Origin: Epithemia pelagica
Lineage: Eukaryota > Bacillariophyta > Bacillariophyceae > Surirellales > Surirellaceae
Assembly (NCBI GenBank): GCA_946965045.2
Contig: OX337228.1
Span: forward strand, 868,001-932,000
DNA: 64,000 nt
Direction: 5' to 3'
Shown one piece after another: positions 21,201 through 29,104 of the stretch (position 1 is its first letter; each line of letters starts with the position of its first letter). Below the pieces are notes generated by a model that did no database searches, was not told where the DNA came from, and saw nothing but the letters and a program-made list of their open reading frames with translations. Made by a program: the position numbers and the translations under genes.

Positions 21201-24200
21201 GTTGGATTGGACGTTGGTTGTGCCGTTGGTGCACTTGTTGGCTGTGAAGTCGGGCTGCTTGTTGGTCCCGCAGTCGGAGCTGTCGTCGGACCATTCGTTG
21301 GTGCAGTTGTGGGCGCTGAGGTAGGACTGTTTGTTGGTGTCGCCGTCGGAGCTGTCGTGGGACCTGCTGTTGGCTGACTTGTCGGACCCGCAGTTGGTCC
21401 ACTTGTTGGTGCACTCGTTGGTTGACTTGTGGGTGTCGATGTTGGAGCAGACGTTGGGACATCAGTCGGAGCAGATGTGGGACCATCAGTCGGTTGTGTT
21501 GTCGGTGCTGATGTTGGGGCATCTGTTGGAGCTGCTGTCGGACCTGCAGTTGGTTCTGCCGTTGGAGGACTCGTTGGTGTTGAAGTTGGCTCACTGGTTG
21601 GCGACGTTGTTGGCAATGATGTTGGTGCACTTGTCGGACTGCTTGTTGGTCCACTTGTAGGTGACGATGTCGGAGCTGACGTTGGGCCGGCTGTCGGAGA
21701 TGATGTTGGGGCCGTGGGACTGCCCGTTGGAGAAGATGTAGGGGCAGTGGGACTTCCTGTAGGACTTGACGTTGGTGCTGTTGGATTGGACGTTGGTTGT
21801 GCCGTTGGTGCACTTGTTGGCTGTGAAGTCGGGCTGCTTGTTGGTCCCGCAGTCGGAGCTGTCGTCGGACCATTCGTTGGTGCAGTTGTGGGCGCTGAGG
21901 TAGGACTGTTTGTTGGTGTCGCCGTCGGAGCTGTCGTGGGACCTGCTGTTGGCTGACTTGTCGGACCCGCAGTTGGTCCACTTGTTGGTGCACTCGTTGG
22001 TTGACTTGTGGGTGTCGATGTTGGAGCAGACGTTGGGACATCAGTCGGAGCAGATGTGGGACCATCAGTCGGTTGTGTTGTCGGTGCTGATGTTGGGGCA
22101 TCTGTTGGAGCTGCTGTCGGACCTGCAGTTGGTTCTGCCGTTGGAGGACTCGTTGGTGTTGAAGTTGGCTCACTGGTTGGCGACGTTGTTGGCAATGATG
22201 TTGGTGCACTTGTCGGACTGCTTGTTGGTCCACTTGTAGGTGACGATGTCGGAGCTGACGTTGGGCCGGCTGTCGGAGATGATGTTGGGGCCGTGGGACT
22301 GCCCGTTGGAGAAGATGTAGGGGCAGTGGGACTTCCTGTAGGACTTGACGTTGGTGCTGTTGGATTGGACGTTGGTTGTGCCGTTGGTGCACTTGTTGGC
22401 TGTGAAGTCGGGCTGCTTGTTGGTCCCGCAGTCGGAGCTGTCGTCGGACCATTCGTTGGTGCAGTTGTGGGCGCTGAGGTAGGACTGTTTGTTGGTGTCG
22501 CCGTCGGAGCTGTCGTGGGACCTGCTGTTGGCTGACTTGTCGGACCCGCAGTTGGTCCACTTGTTGGTGCACTCGTTGGTTGACTTGTGGGTGTCGATGT
22601 TGGAGCAGACGTTGGGACATCAGTCGGAGCAGATGTGGGACCATCAGTCGGTTGTGTTGTCGGTGCTGATGTTGGGGCATCTGTTGGAGCTGCTGTCGGA
22701 CCTGCAGTTGGTTCTGCCGTTGGAGGACTCGTTGGTGTTGAAGTTGGCTCACTGGTTGGCGACGTTGTTGGCAATGATGTTGGTGCACTTGTCGGACTGC
22801 TTGTTGGTCCACTTGTAGGTGACGATGTCGGAGCTGACGTTGGGCCGGCTGTCGGAGATGATGTTGGGGCCGTGGGACTGCCCGTTGGAGAAGATGTAGG
22901 GGCAGTGGGACTTCCTGTAGGACTTGACGTTGGTGCTGTTGGATTGGACGTTGGTTGTGCCGTTGGTGCACTTGTTGGCTGTGAAGTCGGGCTGCTTGTT
23001 GGTCCCGCAGTCGGAGCTGTCGTCGGACCATTCGTTGGTGCAGTTGTGGGCGCTGAGGTAGGACTGTTTGTTGGTGTCGCCGTCGGAGCTGTCGTGGGAC
23101 CTGCTGTTGGCTGACTTGTCGGACCCGCAGTTGGTCCACTTGTTGGTGCACTCGTTGGTTGACTTGTGGGTGTCGATGTTGGAGCAGACGTTGGGACATC
23201 AGTCGGAGCAGATGTGGGACCATCAGTCGGTTGTGTTGTCGGTGCTGATGTTGGGGCATCTGTTGGAGCTGCTGTCGGACCTGCAGTTGGTTCTGCCGTT
23301 GGAGGACTCGTTGGTGTTGAAGTTGGCTCACTGGTTGGCGACGTTGTTGGCAATGATGTTGGTGCACTTGTCGGACTGCTTGTTGGTCCACTTGTAGGTG
23401 ACGATGTCGGAGCTGACGTTGGGCCGGCTGTCGGTGCTGACGTTGGGGCTGTTGGGATACCTGTGGGAGAAGACGTTGGGGCTGTCGGACTTGCTGTAGG
23501 ACTTGACGTTGGGGCTGTTGGATTGGACGTTGGTTGTTCCGTTGGTGCACTTGTCGGCAGTGAAGTGGGGCCACTTGTTGGTGCAGCCGTCGGGGCTGTC
23601 GTAGGACCGGAGGTTGGTTGACTAGTCGGACCCGCAGTTGGTCCACTTGTAGGTCCACTTGTTGGTGCAGATGTTGGAGCTGACGTTGGTCCGGCGGTAG
23701 GACCAGATGTTGGACCAGATGTGGGTCCATCTGTTGGATTACTCGTTGGTGATGAAGTTGGCTCGCTGGTCGGCGACGATGTTGGTCCACTTGTCGGACT
23801 GCTTGTTGGTTCACTTGTAGGTCCCGATGTCGGAGCTGACGTTGGTCCTGCGGTAGGACCAGATGTTGGACCAGATGTGGGTCCATCTGTGGGAGTACTC
23901 GTAGGTGATGAAGTTGGTTCGCTGGTCGGCGACGATGTTGGTCCACTTGTTGGTCCACTTGTCGGACTGCTTGTTGGTCCACTTATAGGTCCCGATGTCG
24001 GAGCCGACGTTGGGCCGGCGGTCGGGGCAGATGTTGGACCAGATGTGGGTCCAGATGTGGGAGTACTCGTTGGTGATGAAGTTGGCTCGCTGGTCGGCGA
24101 CGATTTTGGTCCACTTGTTGGTCCACTTGTCGGACTGCTTGTTGGTCCACTTGTAGGTCCCGATGTCGGAGCTGACGTTGGGCCGGCTGTCGGTGCTGAC

Positions 24201-27200
24201 GTTGGGGCTGTTGGGCTACCTGTGGGAGAAGACGTTGGGGCTGTCGGACTTGCTGTAGGACTTGACGTTGGGGCTGTTGGATTGGACGTTGGTTGTTCCG
24301 TTGGTGCACTTGTCGGCAGTGAAGTGGGGCCACTTGTTGGTGCAGCCGTCGGGGCTGTCGTAGGACCGGAGGTTGGCTGACTCGTAGGACCCGCAGTTGG
24401 TCCACTTGTTGGTGCACTCGTTGGTTGACTTGTGGGTGTCGATGTTGGAGCAGACGTTGGGCCATCAGTCGGAGCAGATGTGGGACCATCAGTCGGTTGG
24501 GTTGTTGGTGCTGATGTTGGGGCATCTGTTGGAGCTGCTGTCGGACCTGCAGTTGGTTCTGCCGTTGGAGGACTCGTTGGTGTTGAAGTTGGCTCACTGG
24601 TTGGCGACGTTGTTGGCAATGATGTTGGTGCACTTGTCGGACTGCTTGTTGGTCCACTTGTAGGTGACGATGTCGGAGCTGACGTTGGGCCGGCTGTCGG
24701 AGATGATGTTGGGGCCGTGGGACTGCCCGTTGGAGAAGATGTAGGGGCAGTGGGACTTCCTGTAGGACTTGACGTTGGTGCTGTTGGATTGGACGTTGGT
24801 TGTGCCGTTGGTGCACTTGTTGGCTGTGAAGTCGGGCTGCTTGTTGGTCCCGCAGTCGGAGCTGTCGTCGGACCATTCGTTGGTGCAGTTGTGGGCGCTG
24901 AGGTAGGACTGTTTGTTGGTGTCGCCGTCGGAGCTGTCGTGGGACCTGCTGTTGGCTGACTTGTCGGACCCGCAGTTGGTCCACTTGTTGGTGCACTCGT
25001 TGGTTGACTTGTGGGTGTCGATGTTGGAGCAGACGTTGGGACATCAGTCGGAGCAGATGTGGGACCATCAGTCGGTTGTGTTGTCGGTGCTGATGTTGGG
25101 GCATCTGTTGGAGCTGCTGTCGGACCTGCAGTTGGTTCTGCCGTTGGAGGACTCGTTGGTGTTGAAGTTGGCTCACTGGTTGGCGACGTTGTTGGCAATG
25201 ATGTTGGTGCACTTGTCGGACTGCTTGTTGGTCCACTTGTAGGTGACGATGTCGGAGCTGACGTTGGGCCGGCTGTCGGAGATGATGTTGGGGCCGTGGG
25301 ACTGCCCGTTGGAGAAGATGTAGGGGCAGTGGGACTTCCTGTAGGACTTGACGTTGGTGCTGTTGGATTGGACGTTGGTTGTGCCGTTGGTGCACTTGTT
25401 GGCTGTGAAGTCGGGCTGCTTGTTGGTCCCGCAGTCGGAGCTGTCGTCGGACCATTCGTTGGTGCAGTTGTGGGCGCTGAGGTAGGACTGTTTGTTGGTG
25501 TCGCCGTCGGAGCTGTCGTGGGACCTGCTGTTGGCTGACTTGTCGGACCCGCAGTTGGTCCACTTGTTGGTGCACTCGTTGGTTGACTTGTGGGTGTCGA
25601 TGTTGGAGCAGACGTTGGGACATCAGTCGGAGCAGATGTGGGACCATCAGTCGGTTGTGTTGTCGGTGCTGATGTTGGGGCATCTGTTGGAGCTGCTGTC
25701 GGACCTGCAGTTGGTTCTGCCGTTGGAGGACTCGTTGGTGTTGAAGTTGGCTCACTGGTTGGCGACGTTGTTGGCAATGATGTTGGTGCACTTGTCGGAC
25801 TGCTTGTTGGTCCACTTGTAGGTGACGATGTCGGAGCTGACGTTGGGCCGGCTGTCGGAGATGATGTTGGGGCCGTGGGACTGCCCGTTGGAGAAGATGT
25901 AGGGGCAGTGGGACTTCCTGTAGGACTTGACGTTGGTGCTGTTGGATTGGACGTTGGTTGTGCCGTTGGTGCACTTGTTGGCTGTGAAGTCGGGCTGCTT
26001 GTTGGTCCCGCAGTCGGAGCTGTCGTCGGACCATTCGTTGGTGCAGTTGTGGGCGCTGAGGTAGGACTGTTTGTTGGTGTCGCCGTCGGAGCTGTCGTGG
26101 GACCTGCTGTTGGCTGACTTGTCGGACCCGCAGTTGGTCCACTTGTTGGTGCACTCGTTGGTTGACTTGTGGGTGTCGATGTTGGAGCAGACGTTGGGAC
26201 ATCAGTCGGAGCAGATGTGGGACCATCAGTCGGTTGTGTTGTCGGTGCTGATGTTGGGGCATCTGTTGGAGCTGCTGTCGGACCTGCAGTTGGTTCTGCC
26301 GTTGGAGGACTCGTTGGTGTTGAAGTTGGCTCACTGGTTGGCGACGTTGTTGGCAATGATGTTGGTGCACTTGTCGGACTGCTTGTTGGTCCACTTGTAG
26401 GTGACGATGTCGGAGCTGACGTTGGGCCGGCTGTCGGAGATGATGTTGGGGCCGTGGGACTGCCCGTTGGAGAAGATGTAGGGGCAGTGGGACTTCCTGT
26501 AGGACTTGACGTTGGTGCTGTTGGATTGGACGTTGGTTGTGCCGTTGGTGCACTTGTTGGCTGTGAAGTCGGGCTGCTTGTTGGTCCCGCAGTCGGAGCT
26601 GTCGTCGGACCATTCGTTGGTGCAGTTGTGGGCGCTGAGGTAGGACTGTTTGTTGGTGTCGCCGTCGGAGCTGTCGTGGGACCTGCTGTTGGCTGACTTG
26701 TCGGACCCGCAGTTGGTCCACTTGTTGGTGCACTCGTTGGTTGACTTGTGGGTGTCGATGTTGGAGCAGACGTTGGGACATCAGTCGGAGCAGATGTGGG
26801 ACCATCAGTCGGTTGTGTTGTCGGTGCTGATGTTGGGGCATCTGTTGGAGCTGCTGTCGGACCTGCAGTTGGTTCTGCCGTTGGAGGACTCGTTGGTGTT
26901 GAAGTTGGCTCACTGGTTGGCGACGTTGTTGGCAATGATGTTGGTGCACTTGTCGGACTGCTTGTTGGTCCACTTGTAGGTGACGATGTCGGAGCTGACG
27001 TTGGGCCGGCTGTCGGAGATGATGTTGGGGCCGTGGGACTGCCCGTTGGAGAAGATGTAGGGGCAGTGGGACTTCCTGTAGGACTTGACGTTGGTGCTGT
27101 TGGATTGGACGTTGGTTGTGCCGTTGGTGCACTTGTTGGCTGTGAAGTTGGGCTGCTTGTTGGTCCCGCAGTCGGAGCTGTCGTCGGACCATTCGTTGGT

Positions 27201-29104
27201 GCACTTGTGGGCGCTGAGGTAGGACTGTTTGTTGGTGTCGCCGTCGGAGCTGTCGTGGGACCTGCTGTTGGCTGACTTGTCGGACCCGCAGTTGGTCCAC
27301 TTGTTGGTGCACTCGTTGGTTGACTTGTGGGTGTCGATGTTGGAGCAGACGTTGGGACATCAGTCGGAGCAGTTGTGGGACCATCAGTCGGTTGTGTTGT
27401 CGGTGCTGATGTTGGGGCATCTGTTGGAGCTGCTGTCGGACCTGCAGTTGGTTCTGCCGTTGGAGGACTCGTTGGTGTTGAAGTTGGCTCACTGGTTGGC
27501 GACGTTGTTGGCAATGATGTTGGTGCACTTGTCGGACTGCTTGTTGGTCCACTTGTAGGTGACGATGTCGGAGCTGACGTTGGGCCGGCTGTCGGAGATG
27601 ATGTTGGGGCCGTGGGACTGCCCGTTGGAGAAGATGTAGGGGCAGTGGGACTTCCTGTAGGACTTGACGTTGGTGCTGTTGGATTGGACGTTGGTTGTGC
27701 CGTTGGTGCACTTGTTGGCTGTGAAGTCGGGCTGCTTGTTGGTCCCGCAGTCGGAGCTATCGTCGGACCATTCGTTGGTGCACTTGTGGGCGCTGAGGTA
27801 GGACTGTTTGTTGGTGTCGCCGTCGGAGCTGTAGTTGGACCTGCTGTTGGCTGACTTGTCGGACCCGCAGTTGGTCCACTTGTTGGTGCACTCGTTGGTT
27901 GACTTGTGGGTGTCGATGTTGGAGCAGACGTTGGGACATCAGTCGGAGCAGATGTGGGACCATGAGTCGGTTGGGTTGTCGGAGCGGATGTTGGGCCATC
28001 TGTGGGAGGAGATGTGGGACTTGCAGTAGGCTCTGTTGTCGGAGCTGATGTGGGAGCAGATGTGGGACCAGCGGTTGGTTCTGATGTCGGAGCGGATGTT
28101 GGGCCGGCTGTCGGAGCTGATGTGGGACCATCAGTTGGTTCTGCTGTTGGAGTACTCGTTGGGGTTTCTGTAGGCTCACTGGTCGGCAACGATGTTGGTG
28201 ATGACGTCGGTGCACTTGTCGGACTGCTCGTCGGATTTTCAGTCGGCTCAGTTGTAGGACCACTCGTAGGTGAGCTCGTTGGTTGACTGGTTGGTGTTGA
28301 TGTGGGAGCGTTCGTCGGGCCGTCTGTGGGACTTGCAGTGGGATTGTCAGTGGGATTGTCAGTTGGCTGTGATGTGGGAGTACTCGTGGGTGTTTCAGTG
28401 GGCTCACTCGTAGGGGTGGACGTAGGTTGACTGGTCGGAGGTGTGGTGGGACCGGCCGTGGGTTGATTAGTGGGATTGTTCGTGGGCGCAGATGTCGGGG
28501 TCGATGTGGGATTGTCGGTTGGTGCGTCCGTGGGCTGACTTGTGGGACTGTTGGCCGGATCATTGAGTCGTCGGCGGGAAACACCCGATCGCAAATGCCC
28601 CCCGACATCGGTCGAGTCGGTGTTTTCTCGGTCGTCATCGTACGGAACGCGTTTGGAAAGATTCGAATTCGTGATTGGTGGTTTCAACGGGTTCGTATCA
28701 TCCTGGTGCGATAAATGGGATGTTTGGTCTTTTTCGGACCACAAGGATGACCAAAAACCTTGAAGACTGGAAGCTGACTTTGTCACAGACGTGGGATGTT
28801 CAGTTGTGTTATGAGAACTATTGTCCTCAGCAGTCTTGGTTGTCACATTCATGTTGCATGGGTCGGCTTCGTTGCAGCTCGTCGTCGTTTTACTTTCCTT
28901 CAACAACATAGCGTCGGAAGGTACGGGAGGAGTGGGCGTTGGAGAAGCCGGGGACGACAAGGAGACGACAGGTTCTTTTCGTCTGTCTGGGTTGGTGGAC
29001 TTGGCAAAACTGGTTACACACAGAAGCTGTACAACAAGGAGTGCGTGGAGAAAGCGGGTCCCCCGTTTCCCCATAGTGGCAATTCTACAGGAGGAGGAAA
29101 CCAT
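15221..29104 (-). CDS. Giant secreted Pro/Thr/Ser-repeat protein with lysine-rich tail
   Basis: An uninterrupted ORF of 4627 aa. A second ATG at 29074 starts MGKRGTRFLHALLVVQLL, a textbook signal peptide (basic start, hydrophobic core, SFA/KS cleavage), and may be the real start (4617 aa). After about 185 residues of non-repeated, N-glycosylation-rich sequence ending in SRRRLND, the chain is almost entirely X-P-T-(S/A/D/N) tetrapeptides with X = A, G, S, E, Q, T, L, V, D or N. This is expected to be extended, heavily O-glycosylated and secreted. The last 45 residues change to Lys/Ser (SKKSGKSKKSAKSAK, then two poly-Lys runs). Such repeats occur in diatom extracellular proteins, and clustered lysines are known to direct diatom proteins to silica. 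A cell-wall, mucilage or adhesion role is inference. More than 4600 codons without a stop argue strongly for selection. Confidence 0.88.
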   Translation of the reverse strand: MVSSSCRIATMGKRGTRFLHALLVVQLLCVTSFAKSTNPDRRKEPVVSLSSPASPTPTPPVPSDAMLLKESKTTTSCNEADPCNMNVTTKTAEDNSSHNTTEHPTSVTKSASSLQGFWSSLWSEKDQTSHLSHQDDTNPLKPPITNSNLSKRVPYDDDRENTDSTDVGGHLRSGVSRRRLNDPANSPTSQPTDAPTDNPTSTPTSAPTNNPTNQPTAGPTTPPTSQPTSTPTSEPTETPTSTPTSQPTDNPTDNPTASPTDGPTNAPTSTPTSQPTSSPTSGPTTEPTENPTSSPTSAPTSSPTSLPTSEPTETPTSTPTAEPTDGPTSAPTAGPTSAPTSEPTAGPTSAPTSAPTTEPTASPTSPPTDGPTSAPTTQPTHGPTSAPTDVPTSAPTSTPTSQPTSAPTSGPTAGPTSQPTAGPTTAPTATPTNSPTSAPTSAPTNGPTIAPTAGPTSSPTSQPTSAPTAQPTSNPTAPTSSPTGSPTAPTSSPTGSPTAPTSSPTAGPTSAPTSSPTSGPTSSPTSAPTSLPTTSPTSEPTSTPTSPPTAEPTAGPTAAPTDAPTSAPTTQPTDGPTTAPTDVPTSAPTSTPTSQPTSAPTSGPTAGPTSQPTAGPTTAPTATPTNSPTSAPTSAPTNGPTTAPTAGPTSSPTSQPTSAPTAQPTSNPTAPTSSPTGSPTAPTSSPTGSPTAPTSSPTAGPTSAPTSSPTSGPTSSPTSAPTSLPTTSPTSEPTSTPTSPPTAEPTAGPTAAPTDAPTSAPTTQPTDGPTSAPTDVPTSAPTSTPTSQPTSAPTSGPTAGPTSQPTAGPTTAPTATPTNSPTSAPTTAPTNGPTTAPTAGPTSSPTSQPTSAPTAQPTSNPTAPTSSPTGSPTAPTSSPTGSPTAPTSSPTAGPTSAPTSSPTSGPTSSPTSAPTSLPTTSPTSEPTSTPTSPPTAEPTAGPTAAPTDAPTSAPTTQPTDGPTSAPTDVPTSAPTSTPTSQPTSAPTSGPTAGPTSQPTAGPTTAPTATPTNSPTSAPTTAPTNGPTTAPTAGPTSSPTSQPTSAPTAQPTSNPTAPTSSPTGSPTAPTSSPTGSPTAPTSSPTAGPTSAPTSSPTSGPTSSPTSAPTSLPTTSPTSEPTSTPTSPPTAEPTAGPTAAPTDAPTSAPTTQPTDGPTSAPTDVPTSAPTSTPTSQPTSAPTSGPTAGPTSQPTAGPTTAPTATPTNSPTSAPTTAPTNGPTTAPTAGPTSSPTSQPTSAPTAQPTSNPTAPTSSPTGSPTAPTSSPTGSPTAPTSSPTAGPTSAPTSSPTSGPTSSPTSAPTSLPTTSPTSEPTSTPTSPPTAEPTAGPTAAPTDAPTSAPTTQPTDGPTSAPTDVPTSAPTSTPTSQPTSAPTSGPTAGPTSQPTAGPTTAPTATPTNSPTSAPTTAPTNGPTTAPTAGPTSSPTSQPTSAPTAQPTSNPTAPTSSPTGSPTAPTSSPTGSPTAPTSSPTAGPTSAPTSSPTSGPTSSPTSAPTSLPTTSPTSEPTSTPTSPPTAEPTAGPTAAPTDAPTSAPTTQPTDGPTSAPTDGPTSAPTSTPTSQPTSAPTSGPTAGPTSQPTSGPTTAPTAAPTSGPTSLPTSAPTEQPTSNPTAPTSSPTASPTAPTSSPTGSPTAPTSAPTAGPTSAPTSGPTSGPTSSPTSGPTSGPKSSPTSEPTSSPTSTPTSGPTSGPTSAPTAGPTSAPTSGPISGPTSSPTSGPTSGPTSSPTSEPTSSPTSTPTDGPTSGPTSGPTAGPTSAPTSGPTSEPTSSPTSGPTSSPTSEPTSSPTSNPTDGPTSGPTSGPTAGPTSAPTSAPTSGPTSGPTAGPTSQPTSGPTTAPTAAPTSGPTSLPTSAPTEQPTSNPTAPTSSPTASPTAPTSSPTGIPTAPTSAPTAGPTSAPTSSPTSGPTSSPTSAPTSLPTTSPTSEPTSTPTSPPTAEPTAGPTAAPTDAPTSAPTTQPTDGPTSAPTDVPTSAPTSTPTSQPTSAPTSGPTAGPTSQPTAGPTTAPTATPTNSPTSAPTTAPTNGPTTAPTAGPTSSPTSQPTSAPTAQPTSNPTAPTSSPTGSPTAPTSSPTGSPTAPTSSPTAGPTSAPTSSPTSGPTSSPTSAPTSLPTTSPTSEPTSTPTSPPTAEPTAGPTAAPTDAPTSAPTTQPTDGPTSAPTDVPTSAPTSTPTSQPTSAPTSGPTAGPTSQPTAGPTTAPTATPTNSPTSAPTTAPTNGPTTAPTAGPTSSPTSQPTSAPTAQPTSNPTAPTSSPTGSPTAPTSSPTGSPTAPTSSPTAGPTSAPTSSPTSGPTSSPTSAPTSLPTTSPTSEPTSTPTSPPTAEPTAGPTAAPTDAPTSAPTTQPTDGPTSAPTDVPTSAPTSTPTSQPTSAPTSGPTAGPTSQPTAGPTTAPTATPTNSPTSAPTTAPTNGPTTAPTAGPTSSPTSQPTSAPTAQPTSNPTAPTSSPTGSPTAPTSSPTGSPTAPTSSPTAGPTSAPTSSPTSGPTSSPTSAPTSLPTTSPTSEPTSTPTSPPTAEPTAGPTAAPTDAPTSAPTTQPTDGPTSAPTDVPTSAPTSTPTSQPTSAPTSGPTAGPTSQPTAGPTTAPTATPTNSPTSAPTTAPTNGPTTAPTAGPTSSPTSQPTSAPTAQPTSNPTAPTSSPTGSPTAPTSSPTGSPTAPTSSPTAGPTSAPTSSPTSGPTSSPTSAPTSLPTTSPTSEPTSTPTSPPTAEPTAGPTAAPTDAPTSAPTTQPTDGPTSAPTDGPTSAPTSTPTSQPTSAPTSGPTAGPTSQPTSGPTTAPTAAPTSGPTSLPTSAPTEQPTSNPTAPTSSPTASPTAPTSSPTGSPTAPTSAPTAGPTSAPTSGPTSGPTSSPTSGPTSGPKSSPTSEPTSSPTSTPTSGPTSGPTSAPTAGPTSAPTSGPISGPTSSPTSGPTSGPTSSPTSEPTSSPTSTPTDGPTSGPTSGPTAGPTSAPTSGPTSEPTSSPTSGPTSSPTSEPTSSPTSNPTDGPTSGPTSGPTAGPTSAPTSAPTSGPTSGPTAGPTSQPTSGPTTAPTAAPTSGPTSLPTSAPTEQPTSNPTAPTSSPTASPTAPTSSPTGIPTAPTSAPTAGPTSAPTSGPTSGPTSSPTSGPTSGPTSSPTSEPTSSPTSTPTSGPTSGPTSAPTAGPTSAPTSGPTSGPTSSPTSGPTSGPTSSPTSEPTSSPTSTPTSGPTSGPTSGPTAGPTSAPTSGPTSGPTSSPTSGPTSGPTSSPTSEPTSSPTSTPTDGPTSGPTSAPTAGPTSAPTLGPTSGPTSSPTSGPTSGPTSSPTSEPTSSPTSTPTDGPTSGPTSGPTAGPTSAPTSGPTSEPTSSPTSGPTSSPTSEPTSLPTSNQTDGPTSGPTSGLTAGPTSAPISAPTSGPTSGPTAGPTSQPTSGPTTAPTAAPTSGPTSLPTSAPTEQPTSNPTAPTSSPTASPTAPTSSPTGIPTAPTSAPTAGPTSAPTSGPTSGPTSSPTSGPTSGPTSSPTSEPTSSPTSTPTSGPTSGPTSAPTAGPTSAPTSGPISGPTSSPTSGPTSGPTSSPTSEPTSSPTGTPTDKPTSGPTSGPTAGPTSAPTSGPTSGPTSSPTSGPTSGPTSSPTSEPTSSPTSTPTSGPTSGPTSAPTAGPTSAPTLGPTSGPTSSPTSGPTSGPTSSPTSEPTSSPTSTPTDGPTSGPTSGPTAGPTSAPTSGPTSEPTSSPTSGPTSSPTSEPTSSPTSTPTDGPTSGPTSGPTAGPTSAPTSAPTSGPTSGPTAGPTSQPTSGPTTAPTAAPTSGPTSLPTSAPTEQPTSNPTAPTSSPTASPTAPTSSPTGIPTAPTSAPTAGPTSAPTSGPTSGPTSSPTSGPTSGPTSSPTSEPTSSPTSTPTDGPTSGPTSAPTAGPTSAPTSGPTSGPTSSPTSGPTSGPTSSPTSEPTSSPTSTPTDGPTSGPTSGPTAGPTSAPTSGPTSGPTSSPTSGPTSGPSSSPTSEPTSSPTSTPTSGPTSAPTAGPTSAPTSGPSSGPTSSPTSGPTSGPTSSPTSEPTSSPTSTPTDGPTSGPTSAPTAGPTSAPTSGPTSEPTSSPTSGPTSSPTSEPTSSPTSNQTDGPTSGPTSGPTAGPTSAPTSAPTSGPTSGPTAGPTSQPTSGPTTAPTAAPTSGPTSLPTSAPTEQPTSNPTAPTSSPTASPTAPTSSPTGIPTAPTSAPTAGPTSAPTSGPTSGPTSSPTSGPTSGPTSSPTSEPTSSPTSTPTDGPTSGPTSGPTAGPTSAPTSGPTSGPTSSPTSGPTSGPTSSPTSEPTSSPTSTPTDGPTSGPTSGLTAGPTSAPTSGPTSGPTSSPTSGPTSGPTSSPTSEPTSSPTSTPTDGPTSGPTSGPTAGPTSAPTSAPTSGPTSGPTVSPTSLPTSAPTAPTSSPTNSPTAPTSSPTGSPTAPTATPTGSPTSSPTSAPTSLPTGAPTSLPTVTPTSAPTTAPTSSPTFDSGVPPTGGAVGGDSPTSEPTSVRTSVPTSLPTLFPTLLPTRIPTAGPTSEPTLVPTSSPTDVPTQLPTALPTLLPSSIPTRVPTTVPTTGPTLVPTSAPTSVPTAAPTAVPTTQPTQSPSSSTDEPTPGVPPAAESSTSKKSGKSKKSAKSAKSAKSKKKKKMKKKKKKFMNATVAVIA
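16767..20039 (-). repeat. About 1.1-kb higher-order repeat, three tandem units
   Basis: Equivalent points of the repeat recur at 16766, 17849, 18944 and 20039, giving units of 1083, 1095 and 1095 bp (361 and 365 codons). Units are nearly identical, with a few codon substitutions and whole-tetrapeptide losses. All lengths are multiples of three. Confidence 0.85.
20040..27203 (-). repeat. 3582-bp tandem segmental duplication inside the repeat gene
   Basis: The segment near 20040-23621 recurs at 23622-27203: landmarks 20139/23721, 20400/23982, 20798/24380 and 20850/24432 are all offset by exactly 3582 bp (1194 codons). Each copy consists of about 759 bp of the 1.1-kb repeat type followed by the 579-bp array. 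Within 20139-20798 I saw no difference from the second copy. Confidence 0.85.
20850..23620 (-). repeat. 579-bp tandem array, first block (four units plus a partial)
   Basis: Identical landmarks recur at 20850, 21429, 22008, 22587 and 23166, spaced exactly 579 bp (193 codons). The fifth unit switches midway into the sequence type of the 1.1-kb units, a junction expected from unequal crossing-over. Confidence 0.9.
24432..27905 (-). repeat. 579-bp tandem array, second block (six units)
   Basis: Landmarks at 24432, 25011, 25590, 26169, 26748 and 27327, again 579 bp apart. The first unit of this block carries the same rare variant as the first unit at 20850, showing that both blocks came from one duplicated segment. 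Confidence 0.9.

Larger units (their letters stand above)
15990..28550 (-). repeat. 12-bp coding minisatellite (X-P-T-S repeat)
   Basis: The basic unit is four codons, X-Pro-Thr-Ser/Ala, seen on the plus strand as variations of GTTGGTGCACTT. Occasional shorter P-T-A-P-T-S-S phases shift the register by a residue. The period makes all three frames and the opposite strand look open (Val-Gly-rich on plus; Gln/Arg/His-rich on minus), and these are shadows. Confidence 0.9.

Noticed and set aside
15678-28286. Many plus-strand ORFs of Val-Gly repeats and minus-strand Gln/Arg/His-rich ORFs
   Set aside because: They are frame shadows of the 12-bp repeat in the PTS protein gene. None has a signal peptide or unique domain, and the ORF with signal peptide and unique ends spans the whole region.
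15990-28550. CRISPR-like appearance of regularly spaced short repeats
   Set aside because: There is no repeat/spacer alternation; the sequence is a coding minisatellite in one open frame of a eukaryotic gene.
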